A DNA stretch of 64,000 nt, taken from Cohnella baijiui. Its GTDB lineage: Bacteria; Bacillota; Bacilli; Paenibacillales; Paenibacillaceae. The position numbers and the translations under genes were made by a program. This document shows, piece by piece, positions 1 to 8,912 of the stretch. Below the pieces are notes generated by a model that did no database searches, had not been told where the DNA came from, and saw only the letters and a list, made by a program, of their open reading frames with translations. The DNA lies in contig NZ_JAJFOW010000010.1 in the NCBI RefSeq assembly GCF_020731285.1, forward strand, positions 1 through 64,000, given 5' to 3'. Positions within the stretch are counted from its first letter, which is position 1. Every line of letters begins with the position of its first letter.

Positions 1-335
1 CGGTACTTTTTACAGTACATCTGTCTTCCGAGCCCCCCACACACGGTATGTACGGAACTTTTTACAGTACATCTGTCTTCCGAGCCCCACGCACACGGTA
101 TGTACGGTACTTTTTACAGTACATCTGTCTTCCGAGCCCCCCACACACGGTATGTACGGTACTTTTTACAGTACATCCGTCATCCGAGCCCCACACACAC
201 GGTATGTACGGAACTCTTTACAGTACATTCGCCTAACTCGCTCTTTCCTAGCTGCATGTGCGGTACCGATTACCGCACACTCGTCAACTTAGCCCTCCCT
301 TAGCGCCATGTACGGTACGCTTTGTCCCAATCTCC
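1..335. repeat. 52-bp tandem repeat, each unit with a hairpin
   Basis: Units begin at 1, 53, 105, 157, 209, 261 and 313, exactly 52 bp apart, and the array probably continues left of the window. Each unit boundary carries a 9-bp stem with a 5-base loop: left arm TGTACGGTA, loop CTTTT, right arm TACAGTACA. The unit at about 257 has left arm TGTGCGGTA, loop CCGAT and right arm TACCGCACA, so both sides of the stem changed together and the pairing became perfect. The last unit has lost its right arm. The short reading frames here are repeat translations and not genes. Confidence 0.9.
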
Positions 336-384
336 CCGCCGCCCCCGACCGACACCTTCCCTGCCCTAGTCCCCCAGTGCAAGC

Positions 385-423
385 AAAAAGCCTCCGGCCC
401 CGACAAAGTCGGGAACCGAAGGC
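385..423 (-). terminator. Terminator after the GH3 gene
   Basis: Read on the minus strand, a GC-rich stem (390-404 with 408-423, loop TTT) is followed by TTTTT. It lies about 50 bp after the stop of the minus-strand GH3 operon. Confidence 0.75.
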
Positions 424-471
424 CCTCGCTTCGATGTTCGTTGCCGCGCCGAAATGCGAGCACCTATGCGC

Positions 472-2061
472 TCAACGCGCGCGCGGGTAGTCGCCGATCG
501 TGACGGGCTGGCGCCCCTTTGCCGGCAGCCGCCCGGACAGGACGCCGGCGGCGGCCGACATCATCGTCGGCTTGTTCTCGTACGTGCACAGGTACGCGGG
601 GACCGCCGTCGCCTCCAGCAGATCGTAAGGCGTGCGGGTGGCAACCAGCACAACCGTCTTGCCCTCGAGTTCGCCGAGCGCACGGATGAGCGCGACCTGC
701 TGCGGATAAAAAGCGGCATCGTAGGAGGCGAAGACGATCGTGTCCGCGCCGGCCGCCGCGGCCAGCGTTTCCTCCGTCTCCTCGGGCGCCGGATCGAGGC
801 CGACGCGCCGCTCGACCACGTCGTAGCCTTCGGCGGCGAGCGCGGCGCCGAGCGTCCATACCTGATGGATGACCTCGATGACCTCGGTTCCCCGGCGCGC
901 TTCCGCCCAGACGACGAGCGTGCGCCCATCCTTGCGCAGCGGCAGCCGGTCTCCGCCCTTGACGACGGTCACGGCCCGCTCGCTCAGCAGCCGGGACACT
1001 TCTTCGGCGCGCGGGCGATCGGGCGCGACCGGGCGCGCGTCTGCGAACAGCCCTCTCTTCTCCTTCAGCGTCCATACCCGACGCACGGCGTCGTCGATCC
1101 GGGACTCCGGAATTTCGCCGGCCAGCACCGCCTCGCAAACCGCTTCGAGCGCCGCGATCTGACGCTCCAGCCGGTGGCTGACGAGAATCAGGTCCGCTCC
1201 GCCTTTGACCGCCTCCACCGCGCCGCGCGCCACGCCCAGCGTCTCGGAGATCGCGTTCATCTCGAGACAGTCCGTGACGATGACGCCTTCGTAGCCGAGC
1301 TGCTCCCGCAGCAGACCCGTCAGGATTCGGCGCGAAAGCGTGGCCGGCACATGGTCCGGCTCGTAAGCCGGAAACACGACGTGCGCCGTCATGATTGCGT
1401 CGACGCCCGCCGCGATAGCCGCGCGGAACGGCACGAGCTCGACGGCGTCCAGCCGATCCCGGCTATGCGGGACGACCGGCAGCTCGAGGTGCGAGTCCGA
1501 GGCGGTGTCGCCATGACCCGGAAAATGCTTGGCCACGGCGACGACGCCGCTTTCCTGATAGCCGCGGATTTGCGCTTCGCCCAGCACCGCCACGGACTGC
1601 GGCTCCTCGCCGTACGACCGGACGCCGATGACCGGGTTGCGGGGATTGTTGTTCACGTCGAGACAGGGCGCGAAGTTGACGTTCACGCCGATTTCGCGCA
1701 GCTCGGCCCCCGCCCGCTTGGCCGCCTCGTAGGCGAGCTCCGGATTCGAGGCCGCGCCGACCGCCATGTTGCCCGGCATGACCGTCACGCCTTCCTCCAA
1801 CCGGACGACCATGCCGCCTTCCTGGTCGATCGTCGTAAAGAGCGGCACTTCCGCATGGGATTGCAGGGCGGCCGAGAGTGCCGCTACTTGTCCCGCGTCC
1901 TTCAGGTTGCGGCGAAAATAGACGATTCCGCCCAAGCCGTAATCCTCGATCAGCTTCACGATGCCTTCGGTCGGCTCAAGACCGTCGAACCCGCACAGGA
2001 ACAGCTGACCGATCTTTTGCTTCAAATCCAGTTGCCGCCAATCGGTACCTTTGTTCGTCAT
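472..2061 (-). CDS. nagZ: GH3 beta-N-acetylhexosaminidase (NagZ-like)
   Basis: A 529-residue glycoside hydrolase of family 3, expected to remove N-acetylglucosamine from muropeptides or related glycans. Visible signatures are DQEGG near residue 80, the NagZ histidine loop KHFPGHGDT near 177, and VTDCLEM near 260, which holds the likely nucleophile Asp. A C-terminal alpha/beta domain follows. No signal peptide is seen, so the enzyme is probably cytoplasmic. The start was set at the ATG that overlaps the upstream response-regulator stop as ATGA, with AAGGAG just before it. It is the last gene of a three-gene operon with a sensor kinase and regulator, which suggests it answers to an extracellular signal. 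The exact substrate is inferred from the family. Confidence 0.9.
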   Translation of the reverse strand: MTNKGTDWRQLDLKQKIGQLFLCGFDGLEPTEGIVKLIEDYGLGGIVYFRRNLKDAGQVAALSAALQSHAEVPLFTTIDQEGGMVVRLEEGVTVMPGNMAVGAASNPELAYEAAKRAGAELREIGVNVNFAPCLDVNNNPRNPVIGVRSYGEEPQSVAVLGEAQIRGYQESGVVAVAKHFPGHGDTASDSHLELPVVPHSRDRLDAVELVPFRAAIAAGVDAIMTAHVVFPAYEPDHVPATLSRRILTGLLREQLGYEGVIVTDCLEMNAISETLGVARGAVEAVKGGADLILVSHRLERQIAALEAVCEAVLAGEIPESRIDDAVRRVWTLKEKRGLFADARPVAPDRPRAEEVSRLLSERAVTVVKGGDRLPLRKDGRTLVVWAEARRGTEVIEVIHQVWTLGAALAAEGYDVVERRVGLDPAPEETEETLAAAAGADTIVFASYDAAFYPQQVALIRALGELEGKTVVLVATRTPYDLLEATAVPAYLCTYENKPTMMSAAAGVLSGRLPAKGRQPVTIGDYPRAR

Positions 2062-3698
2062 CCCCGCAGCTCCTTTTCGATCCATTCGGTAAGAATCGGT
2101 TGATCCGTATGATTTTGAGCTTGTTCGCGGTATTCGGACGGAAGCAAGCCGGTGTACTTGCTGAATACCCGCGTAAAATACCGCCGTTCCGCGTAGCCGA
2201 CCATCTGTCCGATGGCCGTGACGCTTTTGTCGCTGATGGCGAGCAGCGATTTGGCCATTTCCATCCGCTGCTTCGTCACGTACTCTACGAACGTCTCGTT
2301 GAAATGCTGCTTGAAGAGCAGACTGAAATAGCTGCCGCTGATGCCGAGATAGTCGGCCAACGTATCGATGCAGAGGTCCGACGACAGATTCCGCTCGATG
2401 TAGTCCTTGGCGGACAGCATGAGCACGTCGCTCGTCTTTTTCTTCATGACGCTGTCGATGGAGCGGTCGACGAGCCGGTTGATGACCGCCAGCGTTTCCC
2501 GGATGCCCGGATTGCGGTCGATTTGACTCCAAAAAGCGGATTCGTCGTCCGGACCGATGACATCCATCGCCCGCATCTCCCGGAGCAGATGGAGGCAAAG
2601 ATAATGCAGGATCGGCTGCACCCGCTCGTAGGACGCGTCCGGCAGCTGCCGGAAGCTTTCATTCAGCTCGCGCAGGGCGGCTTCCGTCTTGCGCCGGTCG
2701 CAGCGCTTCAGCCCCGTCACCATCTCCTCGATGCGGTCCCACAGCCGCTGCGAAGCGTCCGGCTGTCCTTTGACCTTCTCGGGGACGATGATCGTCTCTT
2801 CCAGTCCGGCGTTCAGGCTGAGCGAGCGCTGCAAGTTTTTGTAAGTGCGGGCGAGCCGATCGAGCGAGACGGGAGCCGGATGAAGCGCGACGCGAATGCT
2901 AAGCTTCAGAAATCGGGAGACCGCGTCCCGTAGCCGGTTGCCCCATCCTTCGCACTCCTCGCGGTCGAACGTCTCCGGCGGGATCCGCTCGACCAGCACG
3001 CACCATTCGCCGCTGCGCACCTGGAGCACCGAATACGGAATGCCGAGCTGGCCGAGATTTTCCTGCAGGATGTTGTGGACCGCGAAGTTCCACAGCTTGC
3101 GTTCCTTCTCGTCCCAATTGCGCTCCTTTTTGGAGTAGTCCGCGACGTCAACCAGCATCATCGCGAAGGTCAAATCCTCGCCGGACAGCTCGTGCAGCTT
3201 GAGGAACGGCCGCGCCGAGCTTCCGCCTACGTCGATTAACAGGTCGTAAAGCACTTTCTCGTATGCCAAATGAAACACTTGCCGCCATTCGCGCTGAATC
3301 GTCTGCTGCTCGGTCTTCCGCTCCCGGATGCCGTCGGCAAGCCGGCTGATCGTCTGCCCCAGCTCGTCGTAGTCGATTGGCTTCAGGATGTAGTCCCGCA
3401 CCTCGTAGCGGATCACGGAACGCACATAGCTGAAGTCCTGGTAGCCCGTCATCATGATGACCTCGGCGTCGGAGTTCAGCTCCCGCAACGCGCTTAAAAA
3501 GGCGATGCCGTCCATGACCGGCATGCGGATGTCGCACAGGATCAGCTCCGGCTGGTGCGTGCGCGCCGCCTCGAGCGCTTGCTCGCCGTTGCGCGCCGTC
3601 TCGACCACCTCCACGCCGAGCTCGTCCCAGGGGACGACCGCCTGCAAGTTTTTGAGAATGTGGATCTCGTCATCCACCAATAGCGCCTTTAGCTTCAT
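2058..3698 (-). CDS. YesN-like response regulator with AraC DNA-binding domain
   Basis: A 546-residue regulator. The receiver domain covers about residues 1-120, with the acidic pocket Asp9/Asp10 and phospho-acceptor Asp56 (LILCDIRMP). A long middle region follows, then a C-terminal AraC-type double helix-turn-helix of about 100 residues (DYIERNL to PSEYREQ). An in-frame GTG at 3707 is possible, but GGGGAG sits 8 bases before the ATG at 3698, so that start is preferred. It overlaps the kinase gene upstream by 29 bp and nagZ downstream by 4 bp, so all three are probably co-translated. Targets are unknown; such regulators usually control neighbouring sugar genes. Confidence 0.9.
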   Translation of the reverse strand: MKLKALLVDDEIHILKNLQAVVPWDELGVEVVETARNGEQALEAARTHQPELILCDIRMPVMDGIAFLSALRELNSDAEVIMMTGYQDFSYVRSVIRYEVRDYILKPIDYDELGQTISRLADGIRERKTEQQTIQREWRQVFHLAYEKVLYDLLIDVGGSSARPFLKLHELSGEDLTFAMMLVDVADYSKKERNWDEKERKLWNFAVHNILQENLGQLGIPYSVLQVRSGEWCVLVERIPPETFDREECEGWGNRLRDAVSRFLKLSIRVALHPAPVSLDRLARTYKNLQRSLSLNAGLEETIIVPEKVKGQPDASQRLWDRIEEMVTGLKRCDRRKTEAALRELNESFRQLPDASYERVQPILHYLCLHLLREMRAMDVIGPDDESAFWSQIDRNPGIRETLAVINRLVDRSIDSVMKKKTSDVLMLSAKDYIERNLSSDLCIDTLADYLGISGSYFSLLFKQHFNETFVEYVTKQRMEMAKSLLAISDKSVTAIGQMVGYAERRYFTRVFSKYTGLLPSEYREQAQNHTDQPILTEWIEKELRG

Positions 3699-5532
3699 CC
3701 GTTTCACTCCCCGCTTGCATCGGTATGACGCATTTGATCACGGTGCCTTGGCCGGGCGAGCTGCACAGGAACAGGCCGTACCCCGCTCCGTAGTGGATCC
3801 GCAGCCGGTCGGCCACGTTGCCGACCCCAAGCCCGCGCCGCTCGCCCGTCTCCGGCGATTCCTCGTACATCTGCTCCAGCGTCGTCACCCCGCTCGAGGC
3901 GAACTTCGCCAGCTGCTCGTGCGGAATGCCGATGCCGTTGTCCTCCACATAGAAGGCGATGTTGCCGTTCTCCTCTCTCGCGCGCACGGTGATGCGGCCG
4001 AAGTAGTCGATGCCCTCGAAGCCGTGCTGGATGCTGTTCTCAACGAGCGGCTGCAGCGTGAGCTTCAGGATCGGATGCGGCAGCAGGTCGGCGGGCACGT
4101 CGATCTCGTAGTCGAACAGCTCCTCGAAGCGAAACTTCTGGATTTCCAGATAGCTTCGCAAATGCTCCAGCTCCTGCTCGATGCGGATCTCTTCTTTCTG
4201 CTGGATGCTGATGCGGAAAATGTTGCCGAGCCGCTGCACCATCTTGCTTACCTTGCGCCCTTCGTTTTGCACCGCCAGGATGTTGATGGATTCCAGCGCG
4301 TTAAACAAAAAGTGCGGCTTGATCTGCGCCTGCAGCAGCATCATCTCGGCTTTGCGCTTGCGCCGCTGTTCCTTCGTCACGTCGTCTAGCAGTTCGGACA
4401 CCCGCCCAACCAGGCTGTTGAAACCTTTGGCGAGAATGACCGTCTCGTCGTTGCCCTCGACCGGCACGCGGGTCGTCAGGTCGCCCCGCTCCACCCGGCG
4501 CATGGCGTTGGCCACGCGGACGAAGAAATGGACGGTCCGGCGGATGAACATCAGGTTGAAAATGAGGGCGCAGGCAATGCACGCCGCCGTGATCAGGACG
4601 ACCCAGCGGAGCATTACCGCCATGTCGCCGGACAGGTATTTCCAGTTCGTCACAGTGACGAGTGTCCAGTCGCCGGTGCCGAGCCGCTGGATGTCCCCGA
4701 GATTGTGAACGGAAACGAGGCTCTTCTGGCCGTCGAACGTCATCGTTTTCGTTTCGAAGTTGCGCTTCAGATCGAGCTTGCCATCCCGGTCCATCTCCTT
4801 CTGGAACGGATGGCCCTCCATCGTTTTATGGCTGTCATAGACGACCGTGCCTCCGCGTCCGACGATGAGATAGCGGCGGTCCTCCCGGCCTTCAGTGTTG
4901 TAAAATTCGAAGGTGCGGTTCAATTCGTTCATTTGGAACCGGATGACGAGAATGCCCTGAGACTGCAGCGTATTGATATCGAGCACGACGCGGATCTGCG
5001 TGAACAGATTGTTGATCCCCGTCAGTTCGCGGTCCTCGTTCGGGCCGATCCAGACGGGGGCGCCGTTTTTCCGGAGCACCTCCTGGTAGATCGGGTTCGT
5101 CTGCAGATCGCGGATCGGGATCGGCTGGTCCTGGATAAAGTCCACGCTGACGACCCGCCCGTTGTTGCGATACATGGTAACCGATTTGATGCCCGGGTAC
5201 GTAAGCAGCACGCGCCGGGTCAGCTTCTGCTTTTCGACCAGATCGTCGTAGGTGTTGTCTCCTCCGGCCGACTTGCCCCGCTCCGGGACGATCGATTGCT
5301 TGACGCTCTCGACGCTGTCTTCGGTCGTCACCCAAAAGTCGGAGAAATAGTTGGCTTCCTTGATCATGTTGTTCAGGTTGCGGCCGATGGCGTTCATGGA
5401 TAGCTCCATCTGTTCGGTATACTTCTTTTCGGTGATATGCTGAAAAGCCAGATAGGAAACCGTCCCGAGCACGAACAGCGGCAGAATGATAAAGACGAAA
5501 AAAGCGGTGAACATGCGTTTGCCCAAGCTCAT
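3670..5532 (-). CDS. YesM-like sensor histidine kinase
   Basis: A 620-residue membrane kinase. One transmembrane helix lies near residues 7-27, then an extracellular sensor domain of about 265 residues, a second helix near 295-317, a HAMP linker, the His-kinase box with the phospho-accepting His in KPHFLFN near 405, and a HATPase domain with N-box PLVENSIQHGF near 500 and glycine boxes at the end. The frame extends to a GTG at 5571, but the ATG at 5532 has GGAAG 8 bases upstream, and a TATAAT at 5577-5582 would start the transcript near 5570, so the ATG is chosen. It is the partner of the overlapping response regulator. Confidence 0.88.
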   Translation of the reverse strand: MSLGKRMFTAFFVFIILPLFVLGTVSYLAFQHITEKKYTEQMELSMNAIGRNLNNMIKEANYFSDFWVTTEDSVESVKQSIVPERGKSAGGDNTYDDLVEKQKLTRRVLLTYPGIKSVTMYRNNGRVVSVDFIQDQPIPIRDLQTNPIYQEVLRKNGAPVWIGPNEDRELTGINNLFTQIRVVLDINTLQSQGILVIRFQMNELNRTFEFYNTEGREDRRYLIVGRGGTVVYDSHKTMEGHPFQKEMDRDGKLDLKRNFETKTMTFDGQKSLVSVHNLGDIQRLGTGDWTLVTVTNWKYLSGDMAVMLRWVVLITAACIACALIFNLMFIRRTVHFFVRVANAMRRVERGDLTTRVPVEGNDETVILAKGFNSLVGRVSELLDDVTKEQRRKRKAEMMLLQAQIKPHFLFNALESINILAVQNEGRKVSKMVQRLGNIFRISIQQKEEIRIEQELEHLRSYLEIQKFRFEELFDYEIDVPADLLPHPILKLTLQPLVENSIQHGFEGIDYFGRITVRAREENGNIAFYVEDNGIGIPHEQLAKFASSGVTTLEQMYEESPETGERRGLGVGNVADRLRIHYGAGYGLFLCSSPGQGTVIKCVIPMQAGSETDEAKGAIGG

Positions 5533-5576
5533 CGGCGCTGCTTCCTTCCTCTCTTCGCGACTGACTGACACCCCCG

Positions 5577-5582
5577 ATTATA
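5577..5582 (-). promoter_or_regulatory. Possible -10 box of the kinase operon
   Basis: A perfect TATAAT on the minus strand lies 45 bp before the kinase ATG. No good -35 hexamer is seen 16-18 bp upstream. Confidence 0.35.
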
Positions 5583-5720
5583 ACAGGAAGACGGCCCCGC
5601 CATAGCTCTATTATAAAAAACCCTCCGCGGACGGATAAGAACTCATTCGCACAGTCAAGGGATAAAAACGTCTAGTCCTCGTCTTGTCTTCTCCTCCTCT
5701 TCCTTCGTCCGACAACGCAA

Positions 5721-5746
5721 AGAGCCCCGGCGAATGCCGGGGCTCT
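5721..5746 (-). terminator. Terminator after the MFS gene
   Basis: A perfect 11-bp stem (AGAGCCCCGGC with its complement, loop GAAT) lies 30 bp after the stop of the minus-strand transporter. It is followed on that strand by TTTGCGTT. Confidence 0.75.
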
Positions 5747-5776
5747 GGATGGTAAATAGAAAAGGGGACCGGTCCG

Positions 5777-7249
5777 TCAAGCCGTCTGCTCTTGCCCGAC
5801 GTCGGGGGCCAGCGTCTCGTGGCGGTCGTTTCGCTTCTTGCGCACCAGCAAGCCGAATGGTACGGCCAGCACGCCGATGATCGTCGCCGCCATGAAGACG
5901 TCATTGACTCCCATCGTATACGCGAGCAATTGGATCGGCTGCGCCTGCGGACCGGCTGCGGTCAGCTTCGCCGCGTGGTCGGACGCATGCGAGATGAGCA
6001 GCGAGGTGAACAGCGCGATCGCGAACGATCCGCCGACGTTGCGCACCCAGTTCGTGACGGAGGACGCATGTCCGGAGAGCGAGGGCGGAATGTCCTCCAT
6101 TCCGGCCGTGCTTGTCGCGGAGGCGGCGAACGAAACGCCGATATTGCGGACCGTCATCCACAAGATAATATAGGCGTGCGAGGCACCTACGCTTAGGTGC
6201 GTCATCTCGTAGCTGCCGACGAGGATGAGGACGAGACCGCCGACCGTCAGCCAGAGCGGCCCCAGGCGCGTGTACATCTTGCCGGCGAGCGGCATCGTGA
6301 GCGCCATGACGAGCGAAGCCGGAAGCATGATGATGCCGGTGTCGAGCGGCGTGATGTGCTGCACGTTCTGGAGGAACAGCGGCACGAGCAGCGTCCCGGA
6401 ATACAGGCTGATCGTGATGATCGTGCCGGACAGCAGCGTGAAGGCGTAGCGGCCGTTCCGCATGACCCGCAAATCGAGCAGAGGTTCCTTGGCGTACAGC
6501 TCGCGGACGACGAACAGGACGAGCGCAACGAGCCCGAGCGCCAGCAAGCCGAGCGTGCGCCAGGACGTCCACCCCCACAGCCGGCCCTCGCTCAGCGCGA
6601 CGAGCAGCGACGCGCTGCTGACGACGACGGCGGCGAGTCCCGATTTGTCCAGCTTCTTGCCGGTGCTGAGCCGATAGTTCGGGATCATCCCGACGATAAA
6701 GACGATGGCCACGAGCCCGATCGGCAAGTTCATGTAGAACAGCCACCGCCAGCTGAAGCTCTCGATGAGCCAGCCGCTGATCGTCGGCCCGAACGCAGGC
6801 GCCAGCATGGCGGACAGCATCCAGATGCTGACGGCGAATGCCTGCTTTTCCCGGGGAATAATCTGGAAGATGATCGTCATCGTCGCGGGCAGCACGAGTC
6901 CGCTGAACGCGCCCTGCAAAATGCGGAAGGCGATTAGCGAAACGTCGTTCCAGGCCAGCGCGCAGAGCAGCGAGGTCAACGTGAAGCCCGCCATCGCGAG
7001 CAAATACACCTTTTTGTAGCCGAACCGGTCCCCGAGCCAACCCGTGAGCGGCGCGACGACGCCAAGCGACAGCATAAAGCCCGTCAGTACCCATTGAATC
7101 GTGTTCAGGCCGGCATGAAAGTCCTCCATGAGCAGCGGCAGCGCGATGTTGATCGTGCTGATGCCGAGAATGCTGAGGAACGAGCCGAAGAAAATGGCGG
7201 CCATGATCGGCCAAAACCGCACTTGGCCGACGTCCTGCTTTTGAGTCAT
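5777..7249 (-). CDS. DHA2-family MFS drug efflux transporter
   Basis: A 490-residue integral membrane protein with the length and hydrophobic pattern of 14-helix EmrB/QacA-type proton antiporters. The first helix begins near residue 13, and the cytoplasmic loop motif GWLGDRFGYKKVY follows helices 1-2. GGGAGA precedes the ATG. It is divergent from a TetR-family gene across 166 bp, the usual layout of a pump and its local repressor. The substrate cannot be told from sequence; a lipophilic drug or metabolite is likely. Confidence 0.88.
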   Translation of the reverse strand: MTQKQDVGQVRFWPIMAAIFFGSFLSILGISTINIALPLLMEDFHAGLNTIQWVLTGFMLSLGVVAPLTGWLGDRFGYKKVYLLAMAGFTLTSLLCALAWNDVSLIAFRILQGAFSGLVLPATMTIIFQIIPREKQAFAVSIWMLSAMLAPAFGPTISGWLIESFSWRWLFYMNLPIGLVAIVFIVGMIPNYRLSTGKKLDKSGLAAVVVSSASLLVALSEGRLWGWTSWRTLGLLALGLVALVLFVVRELYAKEPLLDLRVMRNGRYAFTLLSGTIITISLYSGTLLVPLFLQNVQHITPLDTGIIMLPASLVMALTMPLAGKMYTRLGPLWLTVGGLVLILVGSYEMTHLSVGASHAYIILWMTVRNIGVSFAASATSTAGMEDIPPSLSGHASSVTNWVRNVGGSFAIALFTSLLISHASDHAAKLTAAGPQAQPIQLLAYTMGVNDVFMAATIIGVLAVPFGLLVRKKRNDRHETLAPDVGQEQTA

Positions 7250-7291
7250 CGTTTTCTCCCCTATCCTTGCAGATCTCTGTATGGTGAACTG

Positions 7292-7320
7292 ATCATACTA
7301 CACAACCTGAACAATGTAAA
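7292..7320 (-). promoter_or_regulatory. Promoter of the MFS gene
   Basis: On the minus strand, -35 TTTACA and -10 TATGAT are separated by 17 bp. Nearby inverted pairs AACTAT/ATAGTT and GTAAAC/GTTTAC could be sites for the divergent TetR regulator. Confidence 0.7.
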
Positions 7321-7357
7321 CTATTTTAACCAATATCAGTATAGTTCGTACATGTCG

Positions 7358-7386
7358 TTTACCTTCCTGGCGGATTTGTTTATACT
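7358..7386 (+). promoter_or_regulatory. Promoter of the TetR gene
   Basis: -35 TTTACC and -10 TATACT are separated by 17 bp, 30 bp before the start codon. The -35 box overlaps the right arm GTTTAC of an inverted pair shared with the opposite promoter. Confidence 0.65.
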
Positions 7387-7415
7387 GAAGGAAAGTAGAA
7401 GGAGTGTGCGACGTG

Positions 7416-8105
7416 ATGAAAAGCGAAGAACAAGCGAGCGCGGGCTGGCGCTACTCCGATCCCGACTGCAAACGCAAGCTCGCCGCCAAGCTGCTCCATC
7501 CGATCAAGTCGGTCGGATTCCAGCAGCTGCGGATGGACGACTTCGCCAAGCATATGGACATCTCCAAGGCGACTTTATATAAATACTTCAGCTCCAAGGA
7601 CGAAATCATCGAAATGCTCGTGCAAATGTTCATCGATGTCGTCATCGAGAAGGACCTAAGCGAGCTTCCGGACGACAGCGTGTCGTATGCCGTCCGGTTC
7701 CAGCAGTCGTTCGCCCGGAGCCTGCATATCGCCAACTACGGCAGCGATCCGTTCATGAACGACCTGCGCGACGGCTACCCGGCCTTCTTCGCGGTGCTGA
7801 ACGCGGCGATCGGCAGCCGCAACGAGCGGCTGCGGGCGTTCTATGAGAAAGGGATGGACGTCGGCGTGTTTCATCGCTTGAACGCGACGCTGGTCATCCT
7901 TCAGGACGAGGCGATGTTCCGCGAGCTGATCGATCCGTCCTCGCTAATGAAGCATCATCTGACGCTGTCCGCGGCGCTCTGGGACTACTATCAGATCAAG
8001 AAGCTTCAGTTGTTCACGCCCGAGGCGTACGCGCAGGTAGACGACGGATTCATGTCCGAGAAGCTCGCATACTTGGTGCAAAAGATCACGTACGGCGTGG
8101 CTTAG
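7416..8105 (+). CDS. TetR/AcrR-family transcriptional regulator
   Basis: A 229-residue regulator with an N-terminal helix-turn-helix ending in the typical ISKATLYKYFSSKDEI at about residues 49-64. An all-helical ligand domain follows. AGAAGGAG precedes the start; GTG at 7404, GTG at 7413 and ATG at 7416 are all in frame, and the ATG was taken. It most likely represses the divergent MFS pump and itself and is released by the pump's substrate. That role is inferred from position. Confidence 0.85.
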   Translation: MKSEEQASAGWRYSDPDCKRKLAAKLLHPIKSVGFQQLRMDDFAKHMDISKATLYKYFSSKDEIIEMLVQMFIDVVIEKDLSELPDDSVSYAVRFQQSFARSLHIANYGSDPFMNDLRDGYPAFFAVLNAAIGSRNERLRAFYEKGMDVGVFHRLNATLVILQDEAMFRELIDPSSLMKHHLTLSAALWDYYQIKKLQLFTPEAYAQVDDGFMSEKLAYLVQKITYGVA

Positions 8106-8281
8106 GGGGCGAAGGTGACCGGGCCGGGAATGTAGCCCGAGTTTTTCGGGTTTACAGCGAGCGAGGGGCGCCCTGCGTGCAGCTGTAGCCATACAGCCCA
8201 CGCCAAACCACGCCAAAAAAGAAGAGGGAGTCTCAAATGTAAGTCTGTTCACGGGACAGACAGCTAAACGTATAAAAACGA

Positions 8282-8325
8282 AGGAATGGCGGTGTTGGGG
8301 AGATGATCCCTGCACCGCCATTCCT
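8282..8325. repeat. 13-bp perfect inverted repeat
   Basis: Left arm AGGAATGGCGGTG (8282-8294) is exactly complementary to 8313-8325, with an 18-base loop. No T-run follows, so it is not a simple terminator. Confidence 0.6.
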
Positions 8326-8459
8326 CGCTTTCGATCCGCTGCCTTCAACAAATGATGGGCAAGCAAAAGCCATCCGACCTCCAAGCTTACCTTCGGCATG
8401 ACGCGACGCATAAAACATCGGCATCCGTTTTCCGTGTTGCCTATCCGCATCCAACGATT

Positions 8460-8642
8460 TAGGTGCAAATGTACATCTAATTTTGCTATATTTCCTTCTT
8501 CACGGTCATTTAGTTGCAATCGTACAACTAGATCGTCCGTTTTCTACGTATAGGACGGATTTACGATAAATTAGATGCACTTTTACAAGTAAACCGTTCC
8601 ACCCTCCCGAAGTGACCCTAAATAGATGTACGAATGCAACTA
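8460..8642. repeat. Four 20-bp palindromic repeats, 51/61/51 bp apart
   Basis: Copies lie at 8460-8479, 8511-8530, 8572-8591 and, inverted, 8623-8642. All keep TAG-N-TG at one end and a near complement at the other, with a GCA...TAC core. Copy 2 pairs perfectly (TAGTTG with CAACTA). Copies 1 and 3 carry a wobble or mismatch at the variable position. Confidence 0.75.
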
Positions 8643-8912
8643 TTTTACTGAGCGACACGAACCGAGCGCAAACAAGGCCGAATGGCATACACCAGTGGCG
8701 AACCATCGGCCTGAATCCGACGAATATTCACGAAGACCCAACCGATTCGTTCGAAACCAGCCTCGCAGATTGCCACGCGTCAGAGGCAGCCGTCCTGAAT
8801 GGAAGATCGTCAATTATTTCCAATTAAGCAGCGTTGAAAACAGCGCTGCTGACTCTCGAGCCCAATTACAACCTGATGAGACAGCCCTTCTTTTTTGTTG
8901 AATCCTTTGGCG

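Larger units (their letters stand above)
8106..8912. other. Gene-free 0.8-kb region with repeats and possible IS ends
   Basis: No convincing gene on either strand. The ends resemble each other in inverted orientation: 8215-8235 reads AAAAAAGAAG then AGGGAGTCTCA, and the complement of 8877-8896 reads AAAAAAGAAG then GGCTGTCTCA. This looks like the ends of a decayed insertion element of about 680 bp, although the A-runs could be coincidence. Inside are a 13-bp perfect inverted repeat (8282-8294 with 8313-8325) and four 20-bp palindromic repeats. Confidence 0.45.

Noticed and set aside
1..335. CRISPR array or small protein genes
   Set aside because: Linkers are nearly identical between units, so they are not spacers. 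The short frames are repeat translations.
454..2103. A 549-codon plus-strand frame
   Set aside because: It mirrors the GH3 gene and has no ribosome site or known domain.
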